Source: an uncultured Pirellulaceae bacterium (GTDB lineage: Bacteria; Planctomycetota; Planctomycetia; Pirellulales; Pirellulaceae). Taken from it: a DNA stretch of 64,000 nucleotides. The notes below the pieces were generated by a model. It did not search any database. It saw only the letters and a list, made by a program, of their open reading frames with translations, and was not told where the DNA came from. The stretch is from contig CALJOA010000006.1 in NCBI GenBank assembly GCA_937981585.1, forward strand, positions 1 to 64,000. Direction: 5' to 3'. How positions within the stretch are numbered: position 1 is the stretch's first letter; every line of letters starts with the position of its first letter. Positions 36,575-45,442 of this stretch are shown here, piece after piece. Both the position numbers and the translations under genes were made by a program.

Positions 36575-37277
36575 CGTTGAGCACCTCTTTTTGAATCCTC
36601 TTCAAAAGTTTGTCGATGTCGTACTGATCGGAAATCGGTTGCCAATTAAAACCGTCAAGCAATGCAGCGATGTGGTCACGAACGGTTTCGAAAGGATCGT
36701 CGATTCCCATTTGCTGAAGCGCATCAGAGGCCGCCGCGATTGAGTAAGCTCCCGAGGTCAGCGACCACAAACCAAAAACGAGTTTTTCGGGTGTGAATTG
36801 TTTTGGTAGCTCCAGGTCTTCGCTGGCGACTGCGTCTCGAACGACTCCCGCCACGATGCTCATGCATTGCATTTCGCAGTTGTGGATGATCGATTGGCGT
36901 TTTTCAGAGGTTTTTTCCCGTACGGAATCGAGTTGTAGAATACGCTCGAACTGAAAGAAATCTGGGTAGTTGCGCACAAATAATTCTGCTGCGGCGCTGA
37001 TCGCGATCATGCGATGACGAGAACAGCCTTTGAATTGAGCAGCCTTTTGAAACAGTTGGACGCGTTTGGCGCTGTTCTGAACCGCCAACGCGATGATGAT
37101 CTCTTCTTTGCAGGAAAAGTGGTTATAGATCGTCCCTTTTGAATAGCTGACTTTCTCAGCAATCTTGTCCATATTGAGACCGTGATAACCTTCACGAACA
37201 ACCATCGGTCGGGCGACATCGAGGATCTTGGCCTCGCGTTCGAGTATCTCGCGTTGTTTTGGGGTCAAAGTTGCCAT
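36567..37277 (-). CDS. TetR-family transcriptional regulator
   Basis: A 236-residue repressor and first gene of the efflux operon. The N-terminal helix-turn-helix (residues about 18-60) has VVREGYHGLNMDKIAEKVSY and SKGTIYNHFSCKEEI, the standard TetR pattern. The C-terminal ligand domain is unassigned. An inverted repeat 10 bases upstream of its ATG is a likely autoregulatory operator. Its position suggests it represses adaptor and pump together and is released by a pump substrate. Confidence 0.92.
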   Translation of the reverse strand: MATLTPKQREILEREAKILDVARPMVVREGYHGLNMDKIAEKVSYSKGTIYNHFSCKEEIIIALAVQNSAKRVQLFQKAAQFKGCSRHRMIAISAAAELFVRNYPDFFQFERILQLDSVREKTSEKRQSIIHNCEMQCMSIVAGVVRDAVASEDLELPKQFTPEKLVFGLWSLTSGAYSIAAASDALQQMGIDDPFETVRDHIAALLDGFNWQPISDQYDIDKLLKRIQKEVLNDE

Positions 37278-37287
37278 GGCTTCATTA

Positions 37288-37302
37288 TTGACGGAGCGTC
37301 AA
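37288..37302. promoter_or_regulatory. Probable TetR operator
   Basis: Perfect inverted repeat TTGACG-GAG-CGTCAA, centred 18 bases upstream of the regulator's ATG, in the position expected for autorepression. The size and symmetry fit TetR-family operators. The assignment is by position and symmetry only. The following 360 bases up to thrS show no other clear element. Confidence 0.6.
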
Positions 37303-37663
37303 AAAAATCAATCAAAAATGAGTCCTACTTTTAAACTGTTGTTTTTGATGAGCATTAACGGCGATCGGGATCAACTACTAAAAGCTGACGGCTGCTAAAC
37401 TAGCCACGAAGTTCGCTTGCCTTGCTCCAGGGCAACGTCCTGTTCGATATTCTGCGGTGAAAACCGGCCGAATTGCTGCGAACCGACGTATCAGCAGATT
37501 GTCATACGATCTATACTGCCTCGTTGAACATGGTCATCGGGTTCCCGAAATATGGCCGCCACTCTCTGCCCGAATTGGTTTGGGATCGTGACCTTGTTTG
37601 AAGCCAGAATCGCGGTTTGTGAACGCGGGTGGCATCCTTATTTTACGAAGCGAACCAGAAGAA

Positions 37664-39667
37664 ATGACAAGCGTTAGACTCCCCGATGGAAGCCTGAAAG
37701 AATTTGACTCAGTTGTATCAGTCAAAGACGTTGCAAAAAGTATTGGATCGGGGCTGGCCAAGGCCGCGATTTGGGGCGAGATCGACAAGCAACCTGTCGA
37801 GCTTGATTTTGAAATCCCCAGTGGTGAACCAGTCGATCTGAAGATCATCACCAAAAAGAGCCCCGAAGCTCTGGAGACAATGCGCCACAGTTGTGCCCAT
37901 GTGATGGCACGCGCGGTGATGCGGATTAAGCCCGGAGTGCAGCTCGCATTTGGACCTTCGACAGATGGCGGATTCTATTACGACATCGAGTCGCCAGAGC
38001 CGTTAACGGAAGAAGACTTTCCTGCGATCGAAAAAGAGATGGCGAAAATCATCGCCCTGGATGAACCTTTTGAACGTGTGGTTCGTCCTCGCGATGAAGC
38101 GATCAAGGTTTGCAAAGACCTGAAGCAGGAATTCAAGGTCGAGCACATTGAAACTGGGCTGGCCGATGATGAGACGCTTTCGTTTTATCAACAAGGCGAA
38201 TTCGTGGACCTTTGCCGAGGTCCGCACGTCCCGTCGCCCAAACGAATCGGCGCGTTCAAGCTGCTTTCGATTGCGGGAGCGTATTGGAAAGGCGATCAGT
38301 CACGCCAACAGCTTCAGCGGCTTTACGCGACAGCGTTCTTTACACAGGCAGATCTCGATGCCCACATGGAGATGCTTGAGGAATCGAAAAAGCGTGACCA
38401 TCGCGTGCTGGGCAAACGGCTGGGTTTGTTTCATATTGACGAGATGGTTGGTCAGGGTTTGATTCTTTGGACACCCAAAGGATCGTTCATTCGCCAAAAA
38501 CTTCAGGACTTCATATCTGAGCACTTGGTTCGCCAGGGATACGATCAAGTCTTTACACCGCACATTGGAAAGCTGGATCTATACAAAACAAGTGGCCATT
38601 TTCCTTACTATCAAGAAAGCCAATATCCGGCGCTGGTGGACCGCGACTATTTGAGCAAACTTGCGGAGGAAGGGTGTAGTTGCAGTCAGCTTTCCAACAA
38701 GATGAAAGACGGAGAGATCGAAGGCTATTTGCTCAAGCCGATGAACTGTCCGCATCACATCAAGATTTTTGACTCTGAACAGCGGAGTTATCGTGACCTG
38801 CCGATTCGGTTGTCCGAGTTTGGAACGGTTTATCGCTGGGAACAATCGGGCGAGATCGGCGGTCTAACTCGCGTCCGTGGATTTACCCAAGACGACGCGC
38901 ACCTGTTTGTTACTCAGGAACAGCTTGGTGAAGAGCTGATCGGCTGTATTGAATTGGTCAAAGTCGTTTTCGCGGCGATGGGGATGGAAGACTACTCGGT
39001 TCGAGTTGGCCTGCGCGATCCGGACAGTTCAAAGTATGTCGGTGATCCCAAGAACTGGGACCTGGCTGAACAAGCGTGTCGTGAAGCGGCCCAGACACTG
39101 GGCAAGGATTTCGATGAGGATCCTGGTGAAGCCGCCTTTTACGGACCAAAAATTGACTTCGTTGCCAAGGATTGTCTCGGTCGAAAATGGCAGCTGGGAA
39201 CGGTTCAGGTCGACTACAACTTGCCGATTCGATTCGGGCTTGAGTACGTCGGTGCCGACAACCAGACTCACCGCCCGATCATGATTCACCGCGCGCCGTT
39301 TGGAAGTATGGAGCGATTCATCGGATTGTTGATTGAACACTTTGGCGGATGCTTCCCGTTATGGCTCAATCCCGAGCAAGCCAGAATTCTGACGGTCAGT
39401 GACAAATCTGAAGAATATGGACGAAGTGTCGAGAAGCAGATGCTGGCGGCGGGGCTTCGGGTCAAAGCCGATTATCGCAGTGAGAAACTGGGGGCCAAAA
39501 TCAGAGATGGCCAGCTCGATATGATTCCTTATATGTTGATCGTCGGCCCACGAGACGCCGAAAACGGAACGGTTTCCCTACGAGATCGTTCCAAAGGCGA
39601 TTTGGGAGCGATGTCGGTTGAAGAGGCGATTGCCAAGTTCCAAAAAGAAGTTCAGGACAAGGCTTAA
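37664..39667 (+). CDS. thrS: Threonyl-tRNA synthetase
   Basis: Class II synthetase charging tRNA-Thr. At 667 residues from ATG 37664 it shows the N-terminal TGS domain (SVRLPDGSLKEFDS), the editing domain with RHSCAHVMARAV (HxxxH) and the distal Cys/His of FVDLCRGPHVPS. The catalytic core carries motif 1, motif 2 (FGTVYRWEQSGEIGGLTRVRGF) and motif 3, and MNCPHH with zinc ligands. The anticodon-binding domain is C-terminal. The frame extends 22 codons upstream, but the TGS domain fits ATG 37664. It lies upstream of infC, as in many bacteria, with a 262-base gap. Confidence 0.97.
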   Translation: MTSVRLPDGSLKEFDSVVSVKDVAKSIGSGLAKAAIWGEIDKQPVELDFEIPSGEPVDLKIITKKSPEALETMRHSCAHVMARAVMRIKPGVQLAFGPSTDGGFYYDIESPEPLTEEDFPAIEKEMAKIIALDEPFERVVRPRDEAIKVCKDLKQEFKVEHIETGLADDETLSFYQQGEFVDLCRGPHVPSPKRIGAFKLLSIAGAYWKGDQSRQQLQRLYATAFFTQADLDAHMEMLEESKKRDHRVLGKRLGLFHIDEMVGQGLILWTPKGSFIRQKLQDFISEHLVRQGYDQVFTPHIGKLDLYKTSGHFPYYQESQYPALVDRDYLSKLAEEGCSCSQLSNKMKDGEIEGYLLKPMNCPHHIKIFDSEQRSYRDLPIRLSEFGTVYRWEQSGEIGGLTRVRGFTQDDAHLFVTQEQLGEELIGCIELVKVVFAAMGMEDYSVRVGLRDPDSSKYVGDPKNWDLAEQACREAAQTLGKDFDEDPGEAAFYGPKIDFVAKDCLGRKWQLGTVQVDYNLPIRFGLEYVGADNQTHRPIMIHRAPFGSMERFIGLLIEHFGGCFPLWLNPEQARILTVSDKSEEYGRSVEKQMLAAGLRVKADYRSEKLGAKIRDGQLDMIPYMLIVGPRDAENGTVSLRDRSKGDLGAMSVEEAIAKFQKEVQDKA

Positions 39668-39915
39668 CCCGGATATGGCACGGCTCGTCCCGGGTTTGGG
39701 CAATACTTGATACTTTGTGAATCCTGATCATTTGGCATTGGCTCAGACAACGCTACAATTAAGTCAGGATGGTTTGACGAACGTTGATGCCGTACCGGAA
39801 GACAGGCGATGGCGCGGTTTGTAGCTTTACAGGCTTGTATCGCGTGCCGATTCACGAATTGAGTTTTGTGGATAGTGTCAGGGCAGTATCAGATCAACTT
39901 TTATTAACTAATTTT

Positions 39916-39932
39916 GAGAGGTAAAAAAAATT
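39916..39932 (+). promoter_or_regulatory. Ribosome binding site and AUU start codon of infC
   Basis: GAGAGGT at 39916-39922 is followed by seven A and then ATT at 39930. An in-frame TGA at 39915 blocks any earlier start. No ATG, GTG or TTG occurs in frame until 40047, which would delete 39 conserved residues. The ATT start is therefore forced by the sequence. Confidence 0.9.
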
Positions 39933-40448
39933 CCACCAAGTGACAAAAACAAAGGGAACCGAATCAACGAACAGATTCGAATAACTCCCATTCGTGTTAT
40001 CGATCAGGAAGGCAATCAGTTAGGCGTAATTCCAACCGCAGATGCTTTGGAAAAGGCTCGTGAAGCGGGGCTTGATTTGGTTGAAGTTGCTGGCGATGCG
40101 AAACCGCCGGTGTGTAGGATTATGGATTTTGGAAAGTTCAACTACGAAAAGAAAAAGCGTCAAACCAAAAACAAATCTCACCAAACCAAACTGAAAGAGA
40201 TTCGCGTTCGTCCCAAGACTGGCGAGCACGACATCGGCTTCAAAGTTAAAAAAGCGATCGGGTTTTTACAGCACAACGACAAGGTTCAGGTGACGGTCCT
40301 GTTCCGTGGTCGTGAAAACGCCCACATCGACGAAGGCCGCAAGGTAATGGACTCGATTATCGAAATGCTTTCCGAGCATGGGAAGATCGAGATGCGTCCT
40401 TCGCAGCAGCCTCGCCGAATGGTCTGCACGATCGCTCCAAATAAATAA
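39930..40448 (+). CDS. infC: Translation initiation factor IF-3 (AUU start)
   Basis: 172 residues from an ATT initiation codon. IF-3 binds the 30S subunit, keeps subunits apart and rejects non-canonical starts. The N-domain ([37 protein letters not shown]) and C-domain ([36 protein letters not shown]) are complete. The AUU codon is the known basis of IF-3 autoregulation in E. coli: high IF-3 suppresses its own initiation. A terminator follows directly, so rpmI and rplT are not cotranscribed. Confidence 0.96.
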   Translation: MPPSDKNKGNRINEQIRITPIRVIDQEGNQLGVIPTADALEKAREAGLDLVEVAGDAKPPVCRIMDFGKFNYEKKKRQTKNKSHQTKLKEIRVRPKTGEHDIGFKVKKAIGFLQHNDKVQVTVLFRGRENAHIDEGRKVMDSIIEMLSEHGKIEMRPSQQPRRMVCTIAPNK

Positions 40449-40470
40449 ATAAGTAAGAGCCACAAAAAAA

Positions 40471-40500
40471 CGCCGCACAATCGTGCGGCGTTTTTATTTA
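40471..40500 (+). terminator. Intrinsic terminator after infC
   Basis: Stem CGCCGCAC (40471-40478) with GTGCGGCG (40483-40490), loop AATC, followed by TTTTTATTT and preceded by a run of seven A. The flanking A and T runs mean it could work in both directions and also serve the converging outer-membrane protein gene. Confidence 0.92.
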
Positions 40501-40548
40501 TCCTAATCGAAGCCGCTCGGCTTCAGATTTGAGCTCAAATTATTTTCC

Positions 40549-42159
40549 TTAGAAGCAAAATTCCGCTCCGTAGTAGAATCCGTGCAACAACAAGCTGCCG
40601 TTTGAGCGGGCGCTTTGTAAAGCTCTAACATCGGTAAAGTCGTGAGGGATTTGGTCCGCTGCCAAGGCGACTCCCGCGACGCCGATTGCTCGGTAGCCGA
40701 CGTTCAATCTTGCTTTCTTTGACAACTGCATGATCAAACCCGCGTTGAACTCACCAAGAAACGCCACATCGTCCTTTTGATCCTGGAAGTTATACGGCGT
40801 GCCTGCGTAAGGTCCGCTGTTGATGGTTGGTTCGTAACCTGTTTCATCAAAGATTCGCTGAGAAGTATTTATTCGGTTGTTAAAGATGCCGACGTTAAAT
40901 CCTTTGGCTAGGCGAAAACGTTTGCTCAAACAGATTTCATTTCGAGCACCAACTTGGAAACCAGTCAAAAGGTTCTCGGTTTCGACACCATACTCAAGCC
41001 TCGTTGGATAGGCCGCCGAGTTGGCGATGTAACTCAAATCTTCATCGAATTGGAAGATTCGAAATCCGGCGAGCATTTCATAATTGCCGCATTTTCCACC
41101 GCGAGTCTGGAATCGACCACCATTTCGCAGCATGTTGAACGCCAAGCTATTGATTTCAGTGCTTCGGCCGACGGTGAAGCCTTCGGCGTTGTTGTAAAGG
41201 GCCCGAATGCTACTAGTAACTGGAGTATGGTAAACGGCATCCAATCCTGTTAGGTGAGTAAATCCGTGACCGTAGTCTCGTGAGTCTGTTTCATCGAGTC
41301 CCCAGTATCGAGCTTCCCAGCCAGTACCATTCGATTTTCGGCTGGCAAGCGAGACGCCGTAGCCAGTCATATTGCCGTGCTCAACGCCCCGGCTGAAGAA
41401 GTCTCCATTGGGAGCGTAGCCAAGTTTGACAGGGTCTTCATAGTCACGACGAAGATTGATTCCAAATAACCCAACTACCAAGTTCGATGCGCGGCGACGT
41501 GGAGCAAATGACTCTCCGGCGACGTAAACCGGAGTCGTCTGATAGGTCGGCTGGTCAAAAACCGGAGATGAGTAAACTGGCTGGCTATACGCCGGCTCGC
41601 TGTAAACTGGTTGACTCCAGGTCGATGGGCCGTAGGTCACTTGGCTTGGCTGGGAGTAGTTGATGATTGGAGACGCTGGTCCGCCAACATAACCTTGGTC
41701 AATCACCGCACCGCCTTCGACGTTGCCAGCGTAGCCGTTGACGACTGGACCCTGAGCTGGAACCATGCCGCCATTGACGACGCCAGCTTGGACCGGGGCG
41801 CCTTGCACTACTCCGTTTGAGTAACCATAGGCTCCGTAGGCCCCAGGGGTGGTGTTGGTGCCAACCTGACCTCCATAGGAAGTTCCACTGGTGTAGGCTC
41901 CCGCCGTATAGCCGCCACCACAATTGCCATTGGCACAACTTGTTGAAGGGGCTCCATAGCTCATTGCCGTACCGGGACTGGTTTGCATTGGCGCTTGGTT
42001 GGCCATCATTGAGCCCCCAGAATCACCGCCGTATCCAGCTCGAGAAAGGATTGATTGGTAAGAGCCGATTTCGCCGCCAGGACTAAATTGGGCATTGGCA
42101 GTGTTGGCCAATGCCGCAACCGCGACGATCGCCAAAAAAGTGTGCCAAAAACGTTTCAT
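40549..42159 (-). CDS. Outer-membrane beta-barrel protein, planctomycete type (BBP7-like)
   Basis: A 536-residue exported protein. A signal peptide (MKRFWHTFLAIVAVAALANT, cleaved near ANAQF) is followed by a Gly/Ser/Tyr-rich low-complexity region with PVYS/PAYS-type repeats (about 30-240). A C-terminal beta-barrel-like domain of about 300 residues begins near FAPRRRASNLVVGLFG and ends in ...YYGAEFCF, with terminal Phe as recognised by BamA. I resemble it to BBP7-type barrels from memory and am only moderately sure of that name. ATG 42159 has GGAG 7 bases upstream. Confidence 0.75.
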   Translation of the reverse strand: MKRFWHTFLAIVAVAALANTANAQFSPGGEIGSYQSILSRAGYGGDSGGSMMANQAPMQTSPGTAMSYGAPSTSCANGNCGGGYTAGAYTSGTSYGGQVGTNTTPGAYGAYGYSNGVVQGAPVQAGVVNGGMVPAQGPVVNGYAGNVEGGAVIDQGYVGGPASPIINYSQPSQVTYGPSTWSQPVYSEPAYSQPVYSSPVFDQPTYQTTPVYVAGESFAPRRRASNLVVGLFGINLRRDYEDPVKLGYAPNGDFFSRGVEHGNMTGYGVSLASRKSNGTGWEARYWGLDETDSRDYGHGFTHLTGLDAVYHTPVTSSIRALYNNAEGFTVGRSTEINSLAFNMLRNGGRFQTRGGKCGNYEMLAGFRIFQFDEDLSYIANSAAYPTRLEYGVETENLLTGFQVGARNEICLSKRFRLAKGFNVGIFNNRINTSQRIFDETGYEPTINSGPYAGTPYNFQDQKDDVAFLGEFNAGLIMQLSKKARLNVGYRAIGVAGVALAADQIPHDFTDVRALQSARSNGSLLLHGFYYGAEFCF

Positions 42160-43161
42160 CGAGGAACTCCTTATTGTGCTGACTTGCCCAAAACTGGCAG
42201 CGTCTAAAATTGAATTCAATCTTCTGTCATACCCAAACGCATATTCGTTATCAGCGGTACGACGAGTGAACTCGTTACAACATCTGCCAATGTCATCGTC
42301 CTCAAAACCGGCACAATCGAACCGAAATCGGTGTCCCCAACCGAATTATCGTTGTGACCGTCGCCGTAAACGAAAAAACCGTTTCGGTTTACGCAGCCGT
42401 TAAAGCTTTCCAGTTCGATTATTTGGGCGCCAAGTCTGTGCAACCGGCAAAGTTTACCGGCGGAAGAAGCAAGGATGCTGCCGGTAATCAGTGGTTGGCA
42501 AAAGCGGCCTGTATGCATTCCCGTTCAAACAAAGCCAAAACGAAGCTCCAAACGAAGCTGAAACAATCGAAGCGAAGTGAATAAACGGCTTCTAGATCAC
42601 TGGCGGCAAATTTGGGAATCGATTCTCGATGGGTGAAGATCGGTCCAGTTTGCGTGCTGAAAACTGCTGGCGCCAGTGCAATGTTGCAATCATGATATGA
42701 AGAGCGTACTAAGGCGATTGGCCGTCTCTTGGAGTCGAAGCACTTTAGATTCAAGCTCTCGATGGAGCGCTGGATAGGCCTCGGCTTGTTCGTCGACAAT
42801 TTCAAAGAGGCTGGTACGACTGGTACTGGCCCAGTTTGATAAATGCAATTGCAAGCTCGAAGCACAGGCGAGTGTGGTTCGCTATGTGGAATGTTTCGCG
42901 TTTAACGACCCTTTTAGCCCTAAAGCCATCGCTGGGCGCCTGACCCATTTTGTTTGACTTCCGGGCGTCATCAGCACAGCGGTGAAAGACTGAATGTTCT
43001 AATCGCTCGGCTCGATAATGGCTATTATCGTGACAGTGGTCTAGTATAATAACCTTCCTCTTGATTTCTTCTAGCCGCCGCATCTCTTCTTTCCGCTTGG
43101 CAGCACGGTAGGTTCGAAACCTCATTTCACCAACCTATAACAACACTTGATGGGCTCGCAC
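42160..43161. other. 1 kb region without a convincing gene
   Basis: Three overlapping minus-strand frames of 100-125 codons cover this gap, but none has a recognisable domain, signal peptide or plausible ribosome site, and their composition is uneven. I see no repeat, RNA gene or mobile-element trace. It may hold promoters for the divergent outer-membrane protein and calcium-binding repeat genes, or decayed sequence. Confidence 0.4.
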
Positions 43162-44592
43162 ATGAAACGAAAAACTAAAAAACGGTTGGACTATAGCGCT
43201 TTGGAGCAGCGGCAAATGCTGGCTACTGTTTCGTTCGAATTTATTACCGGCGACTTCGATGCGATCGGGGCAATTATCGAAGGGACTCAGGCTGACGACA
43301 CGCTGGTCATCGACGCGTTCGAGGATGGAGTACAGGTATGGGATGGTACAAATGTAACCTTTACGCCTGTGCCGACTTTGCAAGTCGGTGACTTTTTTGA
43401 AGATGACGCTATCACGGCCATCAGGGTAAATACGTTTGGTGGTAACGACGTAGTCGTAATCGAGTACCACGATAGCTTTGTTCTGGAGGACCGCTTGTTT
43501 GATGGCAGGGTTGCTCAGACGATCGTTTCGCTTGGAAGTGGTGATGACTTATTTATTGAGAAAAACGCCAGTTTTGGGACGCGTGTTAGTGGAGGAGATG
43601 GAAATGATCGAATCGTATTTCAAGGAAACGAAGACAACGGGCTGGATTTCCCAAGTGCGGCGGAACTTCGCGTCGGAACCGGGCGTAGTCGATCGGCTTT
43701 TGGGGGTGATGGAAACGACACGATTATTTCGCTCAACGCCAACGGATTTTTTGATGGGGGCGAAGGCAACGATCGAATCGTGAGCTCAAAGTACGATGAT
43801 ATCGTTGAAGGAGAAGAGGGAGATGATTTCATTTCCTCTGGTGAAGGAGATGACTTCGTTTTGGGAGGAGAAGGAGACGATCTGATTTTCGCTGGAGACG
43901 GTGACGACTCAGTTTTCGGTGCAGATCGTATCACGCCTGCCGATGAACCCGCGTTCTCGGACAACGATACTTTGGTCGGTGGAGACGGAGACGACCAACT
44001 GATCGGTGAGTGGGGAGCGGACGTTATTTTTGGCGGGTTGGGTGCCGATACAGCCAACGGAGGCGGTGGTGATGACCAGATTTTTGGTCAGCAAGGAGAA
44101 GACACACTGGGCGGCGGCGATGGCGATGATCTCCTCAACGGCGGTGGCGAAGCGGATTTCCTGAGCGGCCAAGATGGTAACGATGTGCTGATCGGTGTCA
44201 GTGGCAATGATCGGCTGTTTGGTGGTAACGGCGATGACCGGCTTCATGGTATGGGGGGAGCGGACCGGCTTGTTGGCGGCGGGGGGAATGATCGGCTCTT
44301 TGGTGACCAGGGCAACGATGTAATATCTGGTTCAGGAGGCAACGATTTTATCATCGGCGGAATCGGTAACGATACGCTTGACGGCGGTGGCGGCAACGAC
44401 GAAATATATGGCTCCTCGGGCGCGGATATTTTGAGGGGCACCAGTGGAATCGACATGCTTTTTGGTGGTACCGAAAACGATACGTTGAGAGGCGCGTCGG
44501 GTCAGTCGAGACTCATCGGCGGGCTGGGAAGTGATATCTTCGAGGGCATCGGCCTGTTTGTTGATTTGAACGACGAAGACGAGTTGGGCTAA
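43162..44592 (+). CDS. LEXRxxLA-tagged calcium-binding (RTX-like) repeat protein
   Basis: A 476-residue protein, probably surface or secreted. The N-terminus is basic and carries LEQRQMLA (residues 14-21), the planctomycete LEPR-XLL-type tag, in place of a normal signal peptide. After about 130 residues of beta-rich sequence, more than 20 glycine-aspartate nonapeptides of the GGxGxDxxx type follow (for example GGDGDDLLN, GGGGNDRLF, GGTENDTLR), which fold into a calcium-bound beta roll. There is no ABC-type exporter in the window. ATG 43150 is an alternative start. Confidence 0.88.
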   Translation: MKRKTKKRLDYSALEQRQMLATVSFEFITGDFDAIGAIIEGTQADDTLVIDAFEDGVQVWDGTNVTFTPVPTLQVGDFFEDDAITAIRVNTFGGNDVVVIEYHDSFVLEDRLFDGRVAQTIVSLGSGDDLFIEKNASFGTRVSGGDGNDRIVFQGNEDNGLDFPSAAELRVGTGRSRSAFGGDGNDTIISLNANGFFDGGEGNDRIVSSKYDDIVEGEEGDDFISSGEGDDFVLGGEGDDLIFAGDGDDSVFGADRITPADEPAFSDNDTLVGGDGDDQLIGEWGADVIFGGLGADTANGGGGDDQIFGQQGEDTLGGGDGDDLLNGGGEADFLSGQDGNDVLIGVSGNDRLFGGNGDDRLHGMGGADRLVGGGGNDRLFGDQGNDVISGSGGNDFIIGGIGNDTLDGGGGNDEIYGSSGADILRGTSGIDMLFGGTENDTLRGASGQSRLIGGLGSDIFEGIGLFVDLNDEDELG

Positions 44593-44777
44593 ATCTAAGG
44601 CAGGAAAACGAACTGCCTAACCACTAAAGCAGCCGGACAACAGCCTGATTCCTTTCTCTTCTTTACAGTGTGGGTTGGTAGCTGGATTGGCAAACATTCG
44701 TGAATCCTTCACCATTGGATTCGCTTGCGTCCAGGATTGGAACTGGGGCCGGTTCTCCGACGTACAAGGAGTCTTTT

Positions 44778-45320
44778 CTACTCAACACCCAGATCTGACA
44801 CATGTAGCAGGGAATGAAACTGAACTCCAACCTTTTCAAAGATGGCGGCTGAATCATCGCCGCGGTCTACGATCGCGACGATTCGATCAACGACCAGACC
44901 GAACTTGCGAGCGTGCTCGATCGCCCGCAACGAACTTCCACCAGTAGTGACCACGTCTTCCATCATTACCGCTGTTTGGCCTGACTCGATGGGCCCTTCG
45001 ACCTGTTGGCCCGTTCCATGTTCTTTGGCTTCTTTACGAACGATGAAACCCTTAAGCGGCTTCTTTTGCTGCCAGCTGCACGTGATCACCGCTGCGGTGA
45101 TCGGGTCAGCCCCGATCGCCATTCCGCCGACCGCATCGGGCATATTGTCGCCCAGATGTTCGAGGATCCCATGAGCGATCACGTTGGCGGCTTCGCTGTC
45201 GAGAGTCAGCTTGCGACAATCAAGGTAGTACGATGCCTTCTTTCCCGATGCCAATGTGAAATCACCAAACTGAAGTGCATCGCGTTGAACCAATTCAATC
45301 AGCCGCTGTCGATCGTACAA
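44778..45320 (-). CDS. pyrE: Orotate phosphoribosyltransferase
   Basis: Makes OMP from orotate and PRPP in pyrimidine synthesis. It has FTLASGKKASYYLDCRKLTL at the N-terminus, RKEAKEHGTGQ (substrate loop) and the PRPP motif VMMEDVVTTGGSS. I prefer TTG 45320, preceded by GAGAG at 8 bases and giving 180 residues with a family-like start (YDRQRLIELVQ). A TTG at 45368 would add 16 unconserved residues without a ribosome site. It stands apart from other pyr genes. Confidence 0.93.
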   Translation of the reverse strand: MYDRQRLIELVQRDALQFGDFTLASGKKASYYLDCRKLTLDSEAANVIAHGILEHLGDNMPDAVGGMAIGADPITAAVITCSWQQKKPLKGFIVRKEAKEHGTGQQVEGPIESGQTAVMMEDVVTTGGSSLRAIEHARKFGLVVDRIVAIVDRGDDSAAIFEKVGVQFHSLLHVSDLGVE

Positions 45321-45442
45321 AAGTCGTCTCTCTTTAAAGTTGGAGCTATCGTTAAGTTGACCAGACAATATGATGGTTAACCACGGAGCGCGTCAATGAT
45401 CCAGGACCGTTTACTAAAAACCGTACCAATGAAGCCCGTTCA

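Noticed and set aside
42802-43125. A 107-codon minus-strand frame before the calcium-binding repeat gene.
   Set aside because: No recognisable domain, no ribosome site and a composition unlike neighbouring genes; left as non-coding.
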